A stretch of DNA of 64,000 nt. It comes from Candidatus Nitrospira nitrosa. Lineage in GTDB: Bacteria; Nitrospirota; Nitrospiria; Nitrospirales; Nitrospiraceae. Made by a program: the position numbers and the translations under genes. Numbering within the stretch: position 1 is the first letter of the stretch; each line of letters starts with the position of its first letter. The notes below the pieces were generated by a model. It ran no database searches. It saw only the letters and a list, made by a program, of their open reading frames with translations, and was not told the DNA's origin. This document shows positions 25,985 to 34,516 of this stretch, in pieces. The stretch lies in NCBI RefSeq assembly GCF_001458735.1, contig NZ_CZQA01000001.1, forward strand, positions 1,240,001-1,304,000. Direction: 5' to 3'.

Positions 25985-27976
25985 ATGGCGACAGGCATCC
26001 CAAACAAGAATGGCAACGGCAATGGAGGTGCTCTTGAACTCACCTATCCTGGAAAGTTGTCGCAAGCGCAAATTCTTGCCGAGCCGGCCCTTGCGAAATT
26101 TTATGCGGCCCAACAGGTCGACTCACTAAATCGTCTGTATTGTGGAGACAATCTTGCGGCACTAAAGGCACTGATTGAAGACCCGGAGATTCGCGAAAAA
26201 GTCACACTTGTCTATATTGATCCACCGTTTGCAACCAAAGGCACATTTCTTTCTCGCAAACAAAAAATGGCCTATGACGATGACCTATGCGGGGCTGTGT
26301 ATGTCGAAAGTCTCAGACAACGCCTCCTTCTTCTTCGGGAACTTCTCTCCTCTTCTGGCTCGATATACCTGCATCTCGACGAAACCATGGTGTTCCAAAT
26401 GAAACTCGTCATGGACGAGGTGTTCGGAATCTCGAACTACCGCAACATGATAGTCAGGAAGAAATGCAATCCAAAGAATTACACTCGAAAAGCATACGGC
26501 AACGTTGCGGATTTCATTTTGTTCTACACCAAGACAGACCGATACACATGGAATCGCCCCGTTGAGCCGCTCACCGAACAGAGCACTAAAGAATACCACT
26601 ATGTGGAACCCGAGACGGGTCGACGTTTTATGAAGGTTCCGGTCCATGCTCCCGGGAAGCGCAATGGGGCTACAGGTGGAACTTGGCGCGGCAAGCTTCC
26701 ACCGCCGGGCAAACACTGGCAGTACACACCAGAGACCCTTGATGGGATGGATGCGAGGGGCGAGATTTTCTGGTCGAAGAACGGAAATCCGAGACGAAAG
26801 GTGTATTTGGATGAACACCCAGGGGTCGGCATTCAAGATATTTGGCTGGAGTTCAGAGATGCACACAATCAGAACATCGAGATAACGGGGTATCCTACAG
26901 AAAAGAACCCAGACCTTCTCCGGCGCATCATCCAAGCATCTTCCAATCCAGGGGATTTGGTTCTGGATTGCTATGCTGGATCAGGCACGACGATGGCCGT
27001 GGCGAATGATCTCCAGCGGCACTGGATTGGTGTCGATCGGAGCCCCGTAGCAATTAACACCATCTTTGAGCGTTTCGAACGTGGATTGATCCCCATGGGG
27101 GATTACGTTTCAAAACCGCCCAAGTCTATAAAGGCAGATCCTGAGCCCTCGCTGTTCGATTCTCTTGAGGAGATTCCCTCAACGGCAATGCCACAGCATG
27201 ACTCCACGCATGCACCTATCACCGATTTCTCGATCTATGTCGGAGACACAGCGCAATCAGAGATTTCGAAGGCGGTTGGTAGGTGGATACAACACCATGG
27301 TAGCAAGCGTGATGAGCACAGAATGGTCGTGTCCGAAGGCGGCAATCTAGCTGCCGCATGCTACAGACTTCATTGCAAAGACAAGCGGCTTGCGGGCATT
27401 ATCGACACCGTTGGGCCATGTAATCTGAGACCTCATGCACCTGAATTTGACTTTCTTGTAGACGCGATCATTGGCCAGCAACTCTCGAAGCAAGCTGCCG
27501 ACACAATCTCTTCCAGATTGAGAGAGTTGTTTAGAGAGCGCAGACCCACGCCGAAGGCGTTTATGAAAATCCATAAAGCGGATATCCTGTCAATTGGAGT
27601 ATCTCAGCGAAAGTATGATTACATCTTTGATCTTGCTCAACGTATTCACCAACGGGAGTTGCGCTTGGAAACACTGCCAGATCTTACCGATGCAGAGGTA
27701 CGTAACAGCCTGACAGCAGTGAAAGGTATCGGAGATTGGACTGTTGACATGTTTCTGCTTTTTGGCCTCGGCAGATTGGATGTCTTCCCTGTTCACGACT
27801 TGGCTTTGAGGAAAGCGATGGCCTCTGTCTATGGAGTTAAAGTCGGCGATCATGAGTCATTGGTTCAAATAGCCAATCGCTGGAGGCCATATCGCAGTGT
27901 CGGATCATGGTATATGTATCGAACTGCAAATGCCCAACAATCACTTGCGGCGGACGCGGACAAGCCGCGCCGCTGA
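25985..27976 (+). CDS. DNA methyltransferase fused to AlkA-like glycosylase
   Basis: 663 residues in one uninterrupted frame. Residues ~45-375 are a beta-class amino-methyltransferase: motif IV D79-P-P-F comes first, then the target-recognition region, then the AdoMet-binding motif LDCYAGSGTT (~327-336), so it should make N6-methyladenine or N4-methylcytosine. After a linker (~375-460), residues ~467-650 are an HhH-GPD glycosylase of the AlkA/Mag1 type: GQQLS, the helix-hairpin-helix VKGIGDWTVDMFLLFGLG and the catalytic Asp605 in VFPVHDLALRK. Both catalytic centres look intact. AGAGGATATAC precedes the ATG. The last codons run into an attC-like site. I know of no described system with this fusion. 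Confidence 0.9.
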   Translation: MATGIPNKNGNGNGGALELTYPGKLSQAQILAEPALAKFYAAQQVDSLNRLYCGDNLAALKALIEDPEIREKVTLVYIDPPFATKGTFLSRKQKMAYDDDLCGAVYVESLRQRLLLLRELLSSSGSIYLHLDETMVFQMKLVMDEVFGISNYRNMIVRKKCNPKNYTRKAYGNVADFILFYTKTDRYTWNRPVEPLTEQSTKEYHYVEPETGRRFMKVPVHAPGKRNGATGGTWRGKLPPPGKHWQYTPETLDGMDARGEIFWSKNGNPRRKVYLDEHPGVGIQDIWLEFRDAHNQNIEITGYPTEKNPDLLRRIIQASSNPGDLVLDCYAGSGTTMAVANDLQRHWIGVDRSPVAINTIFERFERGLIPMGDYVSKPPKSIKADPEPSLFDSLEEIPSTAMPQHDSTHAPITDFSIYVGDTAQSEISKAVGRWIQHHGSKRDEHRMVVSEGGNLAAACYRLHCKDKRLAGIIDTVGPCNLRPHAPEFDFLVDAIIGQQLSKQAADTISSRLRELFRERRPTPKAFMKIHKADILSIGVSQRKYDYIFDLAQRIHQRELRLETLPDLTDAEVRNSLTAVKGIGDWTVDMFLLFGLGRLDVFPVHDLALRKAMASVYGVKVGDHESLVQIANRWRPYRSVGSWYMYRTANAQQSLAADADKPRR

Positions 27977-27991
27977 ATCGTGCCGTTCGGC
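27932..27991 (+). other. attC-like recombination site 2
   Basis: GCCCAAC (matching RYYYAAC) and GTTCGGC (one mismatch to GTTRRRY) bracket a 46-base interior. The arms GCGGCGGACGCGG and CCGCGCCGC pair with two unpaired bases. The whole string GCCCAACAATCACTTGCGGC is typical of cassette attC sites. It overlaps the last codons of the fusion gene. Confidence 0.65.
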
Positions 27992-28108
27992 TCGGGTCCC
28001 CCATTACAAAAAGGAGGTTCACCACAAGTGTCGGAGAATAGGGATCCTTGCTTGACTTGGTACCTGAGGGGTGCTGTCCGCTCAATAAAATTTGGTGCTT
28101 GGAACGGG

Positions 28109-28192
28109 CTAGGCTGCTGCCTTTTTCACCCGGACTTCAGCCCAATGACCGGTTGCGGCCAGGGCTCGAATCAGCGCAGCGGTCGCCATTGT
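28109..28192 (-). pseudogene. remnant of an antitoxin C-terminus
   Basis: The minus strand encodes LIRALAATGHWAEVRVKKAAA and a stop, nearly the same as the end of the frame at 29935-30162 (LIWVLAATGHRAEVRVKKAAA). It is a 3'-end fragment of an XRE-type antitoxin gene with nothing upstream. Confidence 0.65.
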
Positions 28193-28198
28193 GGGGGC

Positions 28199-28352
28199 GA
28201 GAATGGCCTGGAGTCTTTTGTGTAGGTTCTAGAGTGGTTGTATGGAGCGTTTGTCCTGGATTTTGCCCAGAAACCACGCGACTTCGGTCAATACGGTGCA
28301 ATCAGCTTTTGGATTCTGAAGTTTTGCTGGCAGCGGCAGGACCACAGATGCA
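28199..28352 (-). pseudogene. degenerate copy of the HEAT-repeat gene 3' end
   Basis: Nucleotide alignment by eye to 31137-31290, inside the HEAT-repeat gene, shows matching blocks GAATGGCCTGGAG, GGAGCGTTTGTCC/GAGCGTTTGTCC and TTTTGCTGGCAGCGGCAGGACCA against the corresponding gene segment. Small indels break the frame. It is a decayed partial duplication. Confidence 0.65.
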
Positions 28353-28366
28353 TCACTGCTGATTCT

Positions 28367-29653
28367 TTACTCAGGGAGCAATTGTTGGATTGGGCTTTTG
28401 GCCTCCAATGATGCGAGTTCGAGCCCTTCTATTTCTTGAAGCGATTTTCCGGCAATCGCTTGTAAGTCGCCATACATGCCAACAGTTGATTGCATCACAC
28501 GCTCGATCTGTTCCTCGCGTTTTGCCCATTGTTTCGTAATGGCTTTCTTCTCTCGATCGAGATCTTCCTGCATGGAAGAGAAGGCTTCGACAATGGCTTC
28601 AACGCGATGACGGAAGCGTGGGCCGGTCAGATACTGATAGACCATTTCTGTTTTGGTCTGTTGCCCATTCAGTGCCTGTCGAGCTGAGGCGACTTCGATT
28701 AGGGAATGGCGGAGTGCAACTGCCAAGGAGAACACGGACTTGGTGTTCGTGACCCAAATGCCATCGACCAGATCAAACGACTCGACGCCTTTGGGGAGAA
28801 TCTGACTGACGATGATCGCAATTTCAGCCTTGGCAGTCCGTTGATCGTCGCGAAGTTTGGCCAACCACCCGTCACTCCAATTCTTGGTCCGTTTGGACTC
28901 CCATAAGATCATTCCGCATTGCTGACCGAGAGGGCCCATGACTCGCTGTAGGGCATCGCCGCCGAATTCACCTTTAGGTACAGGCTCGATCGTGTCCCTC
29001 GGGAACTTCGCTCTGAGTAGGGCTTCTAGCTCTAGCTCCTGAACTTCACCCTGGAGCTGCTGTGAGCCCTGTTCTGCTTTGCGCTTGAGTTCTTCGATTT
29101 GGGTTTGCATGGAGGCGATGGTTTGCTCCTTCTCCATGACCTTGAGCTTGAGCCCTTCCTCAGCTTCCTTCTTGGCCTGTTCGCGAGTCGCCAACAATCC
29201 ATCCTGCACCCGCTTTTCAACCGTGAGTTCCAGCTCGCGTTTGGCATCATCAAGTTCGCGCTTTTGTCGAATGAGATCAGCCTGTGCCTTCTGAGCCTCG
29301 GCGAGTTTCATATCGCGCTGAGTGAGGACTTCTTGGAGCTCGGCCAGTTCTCGTGCCTTTTGATCTATATCCGACTGAAGCGCGAGTTTGGCCTTCTTGG
29401 ATTCCTCGCTGACGATCTTTGCGCGTTCCGCGACGAGTTTCTCGGCAACCTGATCGTCGATGGCCTGCTTGGCTTTCGCGACAGCTTCCTCCCGCTCGTG
29501 CAACGATTCTTCTTTCTTGGCTATGTCCCTGTCTTTCAGCGCCAGCCGCTTCTCATAGTCGCGACGGGTTGATTCGATCAAGGGAGCCGCCAGGGACTCT
29601 GTCAGCTTGATCTCAGTTTTGCAGTTTGGGCAGGTAATCGTTGGTTCTGTCAT
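28367..29653 (-). CDS. DUF2130 coiled-coil protein
   Basis: 428 residues. It begins with a small zinc-ribbon-like pair CPNC, then a ~190-residue coiled coil (residues ~30-215). The C-terminal half matches DUF2130 (FPRDTIEPVPKGEFGGDALQRV, ILWESKRTKNWSDGWLAKLRDDQR, AIIVSQILPKGV, VAALRHSLIEVA-type). The WESKRTKNW region looks like a PD-(D/E)XK nuclease strand, similar in layout to RmuC. The role is unknown; the family often sits in mobile or defence-rich regions. AGGACTTC lies before the ATG. Confidence 0.85.
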   Translation of the reverse strand: MTEPTITCPNCKTEIKLTESLAAPLIESTRRDYEKRLALKDRDIAKKEESLHEREEAVAKAKQAIDDQVAEKLVAERAKIVSEESKKAKLALQSDIDQKARELAELQEVLTQRDMKLAEAQKAQADLIRQKRELDDAKRELELTVEKRVQDGLLATREQAKKEAEEGLKLKVMEKEQTIASMQTQIEELKRKAEQGSQQLQGEVQELELEALLRAKFPRDTIEPVPKGEFGGDALQRVMGPLGQQCGMILWESKRTKNWSDGWLAKLRDDQRTAKAEIAIIVSQILPKGVESFDLVDGIWVTNTKSVFSLAVALRHSLIEVASARQALNGQQTKTEMVYQYLTGPRFRHRVEAIVEAFSSMQEDLDREKKAITKQWAKREEQIERVMQSTVGMYGDLQAIAGKSLQEIEGLELASLEAKSPIQQLLPE

Positions 29654-29934
29654 GAAGTCCTACTCCGGCTAGTAAATTTGATGGCCAATGTCCTATCCCT
29701 CTGGTGAGTAGAAATCAAGACTACACAAAGGAGGAGGCTCAAGGGGAGGTCGCCACGATAAATTTTCACTTAGGTCGGTGAGGTGCGACGCTGCCGAGGG
29801 CGCTAACAATTCATCCCGTTCAGCCGGTGGGGCTGCGAATACGTCCTGCTTGAGGCCGCCGGTAGGACTTCTTCGGTCCGCTCCACCGGAATGACGGCGA
29901 GCTTGTCGCGTCCGTCCATCGGCAGATTATCGGA

Positions 29935-30162
29935 TTAGGCTGCTGCCTTTTTGACCCGGACTTCTGCCCGATGACCGGTTGCGGCCAGGACCCAAATCAG
30001 CACATCGGTCGAGACCCCGTCGGTATTTCCGTTCGCAATCGCCGTCACCCGCGTTCCTGAAGTGTCTGCGGGGGGTTTTGCTTCAGTGGCCTTCTGGCCT
30101 CTCTTGGCGTGGTATGCGAGGGGTTGGAGTCTACACGGTGGCGGCGTCATGCAATCCAACAT
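29935..30162 (-). pseudogene. antitoxin-like 3' fragment
   Basis: The C-terminal ~45 codons (TAIANGNTDGVSTDVLIWVLAATGHRAEVRVKKAAA) resemble the tail of XRE-type antitoxins, but the upstream part has no helix-turn-helix and looks like unrelated sequence. A shorter copy of the same tail is at 28109-28192. The 280 bases between this fragment and 29653 hold no gene I can support. Confidence 0.5.
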
Positions 30163-30181
30163 GGCTGTAGGCTCGCGCGAC

Positions 30182-30511
30182 TTATGCCGCCACTCCGGAG
30201 TTACGAGTTAAGACCCGTGCGATGTCACGGGGGGTTGCGCCGAGCGCCACCAAGCCACGCAACAGGAGATCGAGCGAGACAGTCTGGTCCGCCGCCTCCA
30301 TCTTTGCCACACGAGACTGACTCGACTGCAGGCGCTTGGCAAGCGCGACCTGGGAGAGTCCACTGGCCTCTCGCCTCACGCGCAGCGCCTGGCTTAACCG
30401 CAGTTTCATCTCGACGAGCGCGGTTTCTTCTTCGCTCAGTCCCAAGAAGTCGCTCGTGGTCCCCACTCGCCATCCCCTGGCCTCTAGCCGCTTTTGTTTT
30501 GCCTTGTTCAT
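30182..30511 (-). CDS. XRE-family antitoxin
   Basis: 109 residues with a helix-turn-helix in the middle (SGLSQVALAKRLQSSQSRVAKMEAAD, ~50-75) and a short helical tail (LLLRGLVALGATPRDIARVL). It starts within the last four bases of the toxin gene, in toxin-first order. It would neutralise the RelE-like partner and bind the palindrome upstream of the toxin gene. Confidence 0.88.
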   Translation of the reverse strand: MNKAKQKRLEARGWRVGTTSDFLGLSEEETALVEMKLRLSQALRVRREASGLSQVALAKRLQSSQSRVAKMEAADQTVSLDLLLRGLVALGATPRDIARVLTRNSGVAA

Positions 30512-30861
30512 CGTCCCGTCTCCTCACGCGCCGCCTGGTCGTAGGCGGCTAATCGTCGCTGACATGATTCGATCACTTGAAAAGGCGTCGCCCGCGTTTT
30601 TTTGCTGAATACCTCCACGATCACGATGGCATCGGTATCTGCACGATAGACAATGCGCCACGTCACCCGTTCGTCCCGGATTCTCAGTTCATGGCACCGC
30701 TGGCCCAAGCCAGGCATTGGTCTCGAATGAGGGAGCCCCAGGCGTTCTCCTTGTTGCAAACGACGGAGCAGCGCACCAGCCTCAAGACGAGCGGCCGGAG
30801 AGAAGGGCGGGCTTTTGACCTCTCCGTGGAGCCAGGCCAACGGTTTATCGGGGCGTGCCAT
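30508..30861 (-). CDS. RelE/HigB-like toxin (Gp49 family)
   Basis: 117 residues with the phage Gp49/HigB-like pattern: CHELRIRDERVTWRIVYRADTDAIVIVEVFSKKTRATPFQVIESCQRRL, giving a RelE-fold mRNA interferase core and C-terminal helix. The N-terminus (KPLAWLHGEVKSPPFSPAARLEAG) is typical for the group. The antitoxin gene overlaps its 3' end by four bases. The predicted transcript start lies directly at the ATG, so the mRNA may be leaderless. Confidence 0.88.
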   Translation of the reverse strand: MARPDKPLAWLHGEVKSPPFSPAARLEAGALLRRLQQGERLGLPHSRPMPGLGQRCHELRIRDERVTWRIVYRADTDAIVIVEVFSKKTRATPFQVIESCQRRLAAYDQAAREETGR

Positions 30862-30868
30862 CCGCGTT

Positions 30869-30897
30869 AGTATATGTCATATATGACATGGCCGCAA
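30869..30897 (-). promoter_or_regulatory. toxin-antitoxin promoter with operator palindrome
   Basis: On the minus strand TTGCGG (30892-30897), a 17-base spacer and TATACT (30869-30874) form a promoter whose start point falls at about 30862, next to the toxin ATG. A perfect 16-bp palindrome ATGTCATATATGACAT (30874-30889) fills the spacer, as expected for an autoregulated module. Confidence 0.65.
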
Positions 30898-31046
30898 GGT
30901 TCTTGTTTAAGGAGTATGGCCGAGGTCAGTTTTAGTGGTATCCGCTACTGGCAAACACGGCGTGTGCCCCAGATCTTCGGCTGTCCGAACCATCATGGGT
31001 TTGCTGGCTCTCGTCGTTACCGTTGGAGAAATTGGAGTCGGAAGGC

Positions 31047-32135
31047 TTAGCTGTACTGATCCCACGTGTCGCATTGCTTGATCGCCCAGAATACCGCTTC
31101 CTTCAGCCTCTTGAGCGTCACGTTGTCGGGATCACGAATGGCCTGGAGCTTTTTGTCCAGATCGTAGAGCGGTTGGATCGAGCGTTTGTCCGGGATCTTG
31201 CCGAGAGCCCAGCCCACCTCCGTCAAGACCGTCCAGTCTGTCTTTGGATCTTGCAGTTTTGCCAGTAAGGGCAGGACGACCGATGCGTCACCATGAAGGC
31301 CGCCGAGCTGTCCCAAGGATTTTGCTGCTGCGGCCTGCACCTCCAGCTGAGGTGAGGTGTTCATCATCTCAACAAGCAGGGGGATGCCGTCTCTGCCGAG
31401 GTTGCCGATTGCTGCGAGAGCTTGTTTGGCCAGATCGCGGTCTTTGAGCGCTTCCTTCAACTTCGGCATCGCGTCATCGGCCTGCATTTCGCCAAGCAGC
31501 GATATGATTTTCAGCTTCCTGGCTTGGCTGGTATCCGGAGAATCAAGCAACTTGAGTAGTCGATCCGAGTGACCCCATTCCGCCGCCAGCAAGAGGGGAA
31601 ACTCATACTTCTCCAAGGCTTCCTGTAGCTTCGTCATCGCGTAACGACCAGCATCCGGTTCCTGTGCTGCCTGGGCGGCAACCACGGCATCTTCAAATGC
31701 AGTGCGTACTTCTTTCTGCCACTTGATCTTCATGCCTCCGAGCAGGTAGGTCAGTTGACAGGCCGGTCCTTTCCAGAGCCGAGATGGGGCATCAGGAAGG
31801 TCTGCATCCCCACCCGTCACGGCCGTGCCTTCCCAGGTCTTGCGTTGTTCGCATTTCACGCGAACGACGACGTCATGAGCCTGCCCGGCACTTCGAACGG
31901 CTGAGTAGCCCACTTCAGTCAACCGTTGAACGATGGTGTCGATGAGGGGGGTGGAATCCGTTGTGCCTTTGTCGGTGAGGGTCAGAACGTCGACGAGCAC
32001 AGTCTGAACCTTCTCCAGTTGAGTTCGTTGTTCAGATGTAAAGTACTCGCGGTAGGCCAATCCCGCAGACTCAAGCAGGCTCAATACAACAGCGGATAGG
32101 AGTATTGGTACAACAATACGGAATAGATACTGCAT
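31047..32135 (-). CDS. HEAT-repeat protein with membrane anchor
   Basis: About 362 residues. An N-terminal hydrophobic segment (LFRIVVPILLSAVVLSLL) serves as anchor or signal. Residues ~30-150 are an uncharacterised domain. Residues ~185-355 contain HEAT/ARM-like repeats (KLKIISLLGEMQADDAMPKLKEAL, AKQALAAIGNLGRDGIPLLVEMM, QAAAAKSLGQLGGL, LTEVGWALGKIPDKRSIQPLYDL), a scaffold for protein contacts. A partner cannot be named. The internal ATG at 32135 is chosen over 32159 because GGAG lies 7 bases upstream. A decayed copy of its 3' end is at 28199-28352. Confidence 0.8.
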   Translation of the reverse strand: MQYLFRIVVPILLSAVVLSLLESAGLAYREYFTSEQRTQLEKVQTVLVDVLTLTDKGTTDSTPLIDTIVQRLTEVGYSAVRSAGQAHDVVVRVKCEQRKTWEGTAVTGGDADLPDAPSRLWKGPACQLTYLLGGMKIKWQKEVRTAFEDAVVAAQAAQEPDAGRYAMTKLQEALEKYEFPLLLAAEWGHSDRLLKLLDSPDTSQARKLKIISLLGEMQADDAMPKLKEALKDRDLAKQALAAIGNLGRDGIPLLVEMMNTSPQLEVQAAAAKSLGQLGGLHGDASVVLPLLAKLQDPKTDWTVLTEVGWALGKIPDKRSIQPLYDLDKKLQAIRDPDNVTLKRLKEAVFWAIKQCDTWDQYS

Positions 32136-32281
32136 CTCCTCACTCCACTTCCACCACATTATTTAAGTGGCAAGAGGCGCTCACTGGGCTCGATAGGAAC
32201 TCGTTTGTCGGCTCAGTTTTAGTATACACCGGGTCGTTCATCCGACGGTGTCGGGCGATTCAAATTGTGGAGAAAGTGATA

Positions 32282-32311
32282 TTGACAGTTCCTCATTCCC
32301 AATGCTACGTT
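32282..32311 (+). promoter_or_regulatory. possible promoter of the atp operon
   Basis: A perfect -35 TTGACA (32282-32287) is followed after 18 bases by TACGTT (3 of 6 at -10), about 70 bases before atpH. The weak -10 keeps this tentative. Confidence 0.35.
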
Positions 32312-32381
32312 CGCGAGCTCTGCTTCGTGACTTTCACGAAACTTTAAGGTCCGTCCAAATAATGTAGGTGAGTCGAGAACG

Positions 32382-32921
32382 GTGATTAAAACAACAGTTG
32401 CGCGACGTTACGCACAGGCACTCTTCGAACTTCTTGACCAATCCAGCATCGAAGTGACGCGAAATGCTCTCGATAGCCTGGGACAGGCTCTGAAGGAGTC
32501 TGACCAGCTTCGACATGTCGTGGCGTCACCGGCGTTTAGTGTTGAGGAAAAGATCTCAGTGCTGCAGGGGTTGGCTGAGCGATTGGGATGTGTACAAACT
32601 GGTCAGGCCTTCCTGGGGCAATTGGTGAAGAAGAGCCGAGTCGGCTTCTTGCCCGAGATTGCTGTGGCGTTTGGAAAACTGGTTGATCAGGCAAAGGGCA
32701 CTCAGCCGGTGACGGTGTCGTCGGCGACGGCACTGCCCACTACGGAACAAGAGCGGATTAAAGCGCGGCTACGGGACACACTCAAACGCGAAGTGGATGT
32801 CACGTTTCAGACCGACGCGAGTCATCTTGCCGGGCTGCAGATCCGTATCGGCAGCACGGTGGTCGACAGCACTGTCCAGGGTCGCCTGCGCGACCTGCAC
32901 GTGGTGTTGACACGAGAATAA
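32382..32921 (+). CDS. atpH: ATP synthase F1 delta subunit
   Basis: 179 residues from a GTG start ([18 protein letters not shown]), the standard opening of the delta subunit, with a helical N-terminal domain and the C-terminal [21 protein letters not shown] signature. It forms the top of the peripheral stalk linking F1 to the b subunits. The F0 genes atpB, atpE and atpF are not upstream; the HEAT-repeat gene is divergent there. It opens the atpHAGDC block, and atpA starts 10 bases after its stop. Confidence 0.95.
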   Translation: MIKTTVARRYAQALFELLDQSSIEVTRNALDSLGQALKESDQLRHVVASPAFSVEEKISVLQGLAERLGCVQTGQAFLGQLVKKSRVGFLPEIAVAFGKLVDQAKGTQPVTVSSATALPTTEQERIKARLRDTLKREVDVTFQTDASHLAGLQIRIGSTVVDSTVQGRLRDLHVVLTRE

Positions 32922-32931
32922 AGGAGTCGTC

Positions 32932-34449
32932 ATGCAGATCAGGGCGGAAGAAATCAGTGCGATCATCAAGGAAAAGATCAAGGGGTTCGACAAGCAGGTT
33001 GATGTCAAAGAAACGGGCTCGGTCATTCAGGTCGGCGACGGTATTGCCAAGGTCTATGGCTTGGATGGAGCCATGGCCGGAGAGATGTTGGAGTTCCCTG
33101 GTGGACTCTATGGCATCGCGCTGAACCTTGAGGAGGACAACGTCGGCGCCGTGTTGATGGGTGACGACGTCGGAATCAAAGAAGGCGATCCAGTCAAACG
33201 GACCGGCCGCATCGCGGAGATTCCGGTCGGCGAAGCGCTCGTTGGTCGCGTCGTCAATGCCATCGGCCAGCCGATCGACGGCAAGGGACCGATCCAGTCC
33301 CCGCATCATTCCCGAATCGAAGTGGTGGCTCCTGGTGTGAATACCCGTCAATCCGTTCACGAACCGCTGCAGACCGGTATCAAGGCAATCGACGCCATGA
33401 TTCCGATCGGTCGTGGTCAGCGCGAGTTGATCATCGGCGATCGCCAGACCGGCAAGACGGCTATTGCGGTGGATACGATCATTAATCAAAAGGGTCTGGG
33501 TGTCTTCTGTATTTACGTGGCCGTCGGTCAGAAGCGCTCGACGGTTGCCCGTGTGGTGAAGACGCTCGAGGAAAACCATGCGATGGAGTACAGCATGGTC
33601 GTATCGGCAAGCGCCAGCGACCCGGCCCCGATGCAGTTTCTGGCACCCTTCGCGGGTGCGGCCATCGGAGAATATTTTCGCGATAACGGCAAGCATGCGC
33701 TGATCGTCTACGACGATTTATCGAAGCACGCCGTGGCCTATCGTCAGCTCTCGCTCTTGCTTCGTCGGCCACCGGGACGCGAAGCCTATCCGGGCGATGT
33801 GTTCTATCTGCACTCGCGCTTGCTCGAACGGGCCGCGAAGCTCAGCGAAAAACTTGGAGGGGGAAGTCTCACGGCTTTGCCCATCATTGAAACGCAAGCG
33901 GGTGACGTGTCGGCCTATATTCCAACGAACGTCATCTCGATCACGGACGGGCAGATCTATCTCGGTAGCGATCTGTTCTATTCCGGTATTCGTCCGGCCA
34001 TCAACGTCGGATTGTCGGTCTCCCGCGTCGGTGGATCTGCGCAGATTAAGACGATGAAACAGGTGGCCGGTACGCTCCGGTTGGACCTCGCCCAGTATCG
34101 TGAAATGGCGGCATTTGCCCAGTTCGGTAGCGAGCTCGACAAGGCAACTCAGCTACAGTTGGCTCGGGGTGTGCGCATGGTGGAGTTGCTCAAGCAGGGA
34201 CAGTATAAGCCGATGCCGGTGGCGGATCAGGTGCTCTCCATCTACGCGGGCACGCAGGGATTCCTGGATGACGTGGCGGTGGACAAGGTTCAGCAGTTTG
34301 AGGCGGACCTTCTGCACTATATTCAACAGAATCATCCGGATCTGAAGAAGGAAGTGACGACGATCGGCAAGATCGACGACAAGGTCGGTGGCCGGTTGAA
34401 AGAGATTATCTCGACCTTCAAGCAAAAGATGGGATACGGCGGGAAGTAG
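32932..34449 (+). CDS. atpA: ATP synthase F1 alpha subunit
   Basis: 505 residues, normal length. The Walker A motif GDRQTGKT (~169-176), the [13 protein letters not shown]-type segment and the [12 protein letters not shown] stretch (Arg finger region) are present. It forms the regulatory nucleotide-binding half of the F1 hexamer. AAAGGAGTCGTC precedes the ATG. The 67 bases to atpG hold imperfect GCTGAACGCT-type repeats. Confidence 0.98.
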   Translation: MQIRAEEISAIIKEKIKGFDKQVDVKETGSVIQVGDGIAKVYGLDGAMAGEMLEFPGGLYGIALNLEEDNVGAVLMGDDVGIKEGDPVKRTGRIAEIPVGEALVGRVVNAIGQPIDGKGPIQSPHHSRIEVVAPGVNTRQSVHEPLQTGIKAIDAMIPIGRGQRELIIGDRQTGKTAIAVDTIINQKGLGVFCIYVAVGQKRSTVARVVKTLEENHAMEYSMVVSASASDPAPMQFLAPFAGAAIGEYFRDNGKHALIVYDDLSKHAVAYRQLSLLLRRPPGREAYPGDVFYLHSRLLERAAKLSEKLGGGSLTALPIIETQAGDVSAYIPTNVISITDGQIYLGSDLFYSGIRPAINVGLSVSRVGGSAQIKTMKQVAGTLRLDLAQYREMAAFAQFGSELDKATQLQLARGVRMVELLKQGQYKPMPVADQVLSIYAGTQGFLDDVAVDKVQQFEADLLHYIQQNHPDLKKEVTTIGKIDDKVGGRLKEIISTFKQKMGYGGK

Positions 34450-34516
34450 TCAGCAGCATTCGGCTATCAGCTTTGCGCTGAAGGCTGAACGCTAACTGCT
34501 GAACGCTGAGAAGAAC
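34450..34516. repeat. short tandem-like repeats between atpA and atpG
   Basis: The spacer carries several imperfect copies of a GCTGAACGCT motif (GCTGAAGGCTGAACGCTAAC, then GCTGAACGCTGAG). It is non-coding. The atpG-atpD spacer (35396-35486) contains a different hairpin, CTGAGTGCC...GGCACTCAG. Confidence 0.55.

Noticed and set aside
29812-29850. Half of an attC-like site (GCTAACAATTCATCCCGTTC)
   Set aside because: The matching right half with a GTTRRRY box is missing within 120 bases, so it is not called as a recombination site.
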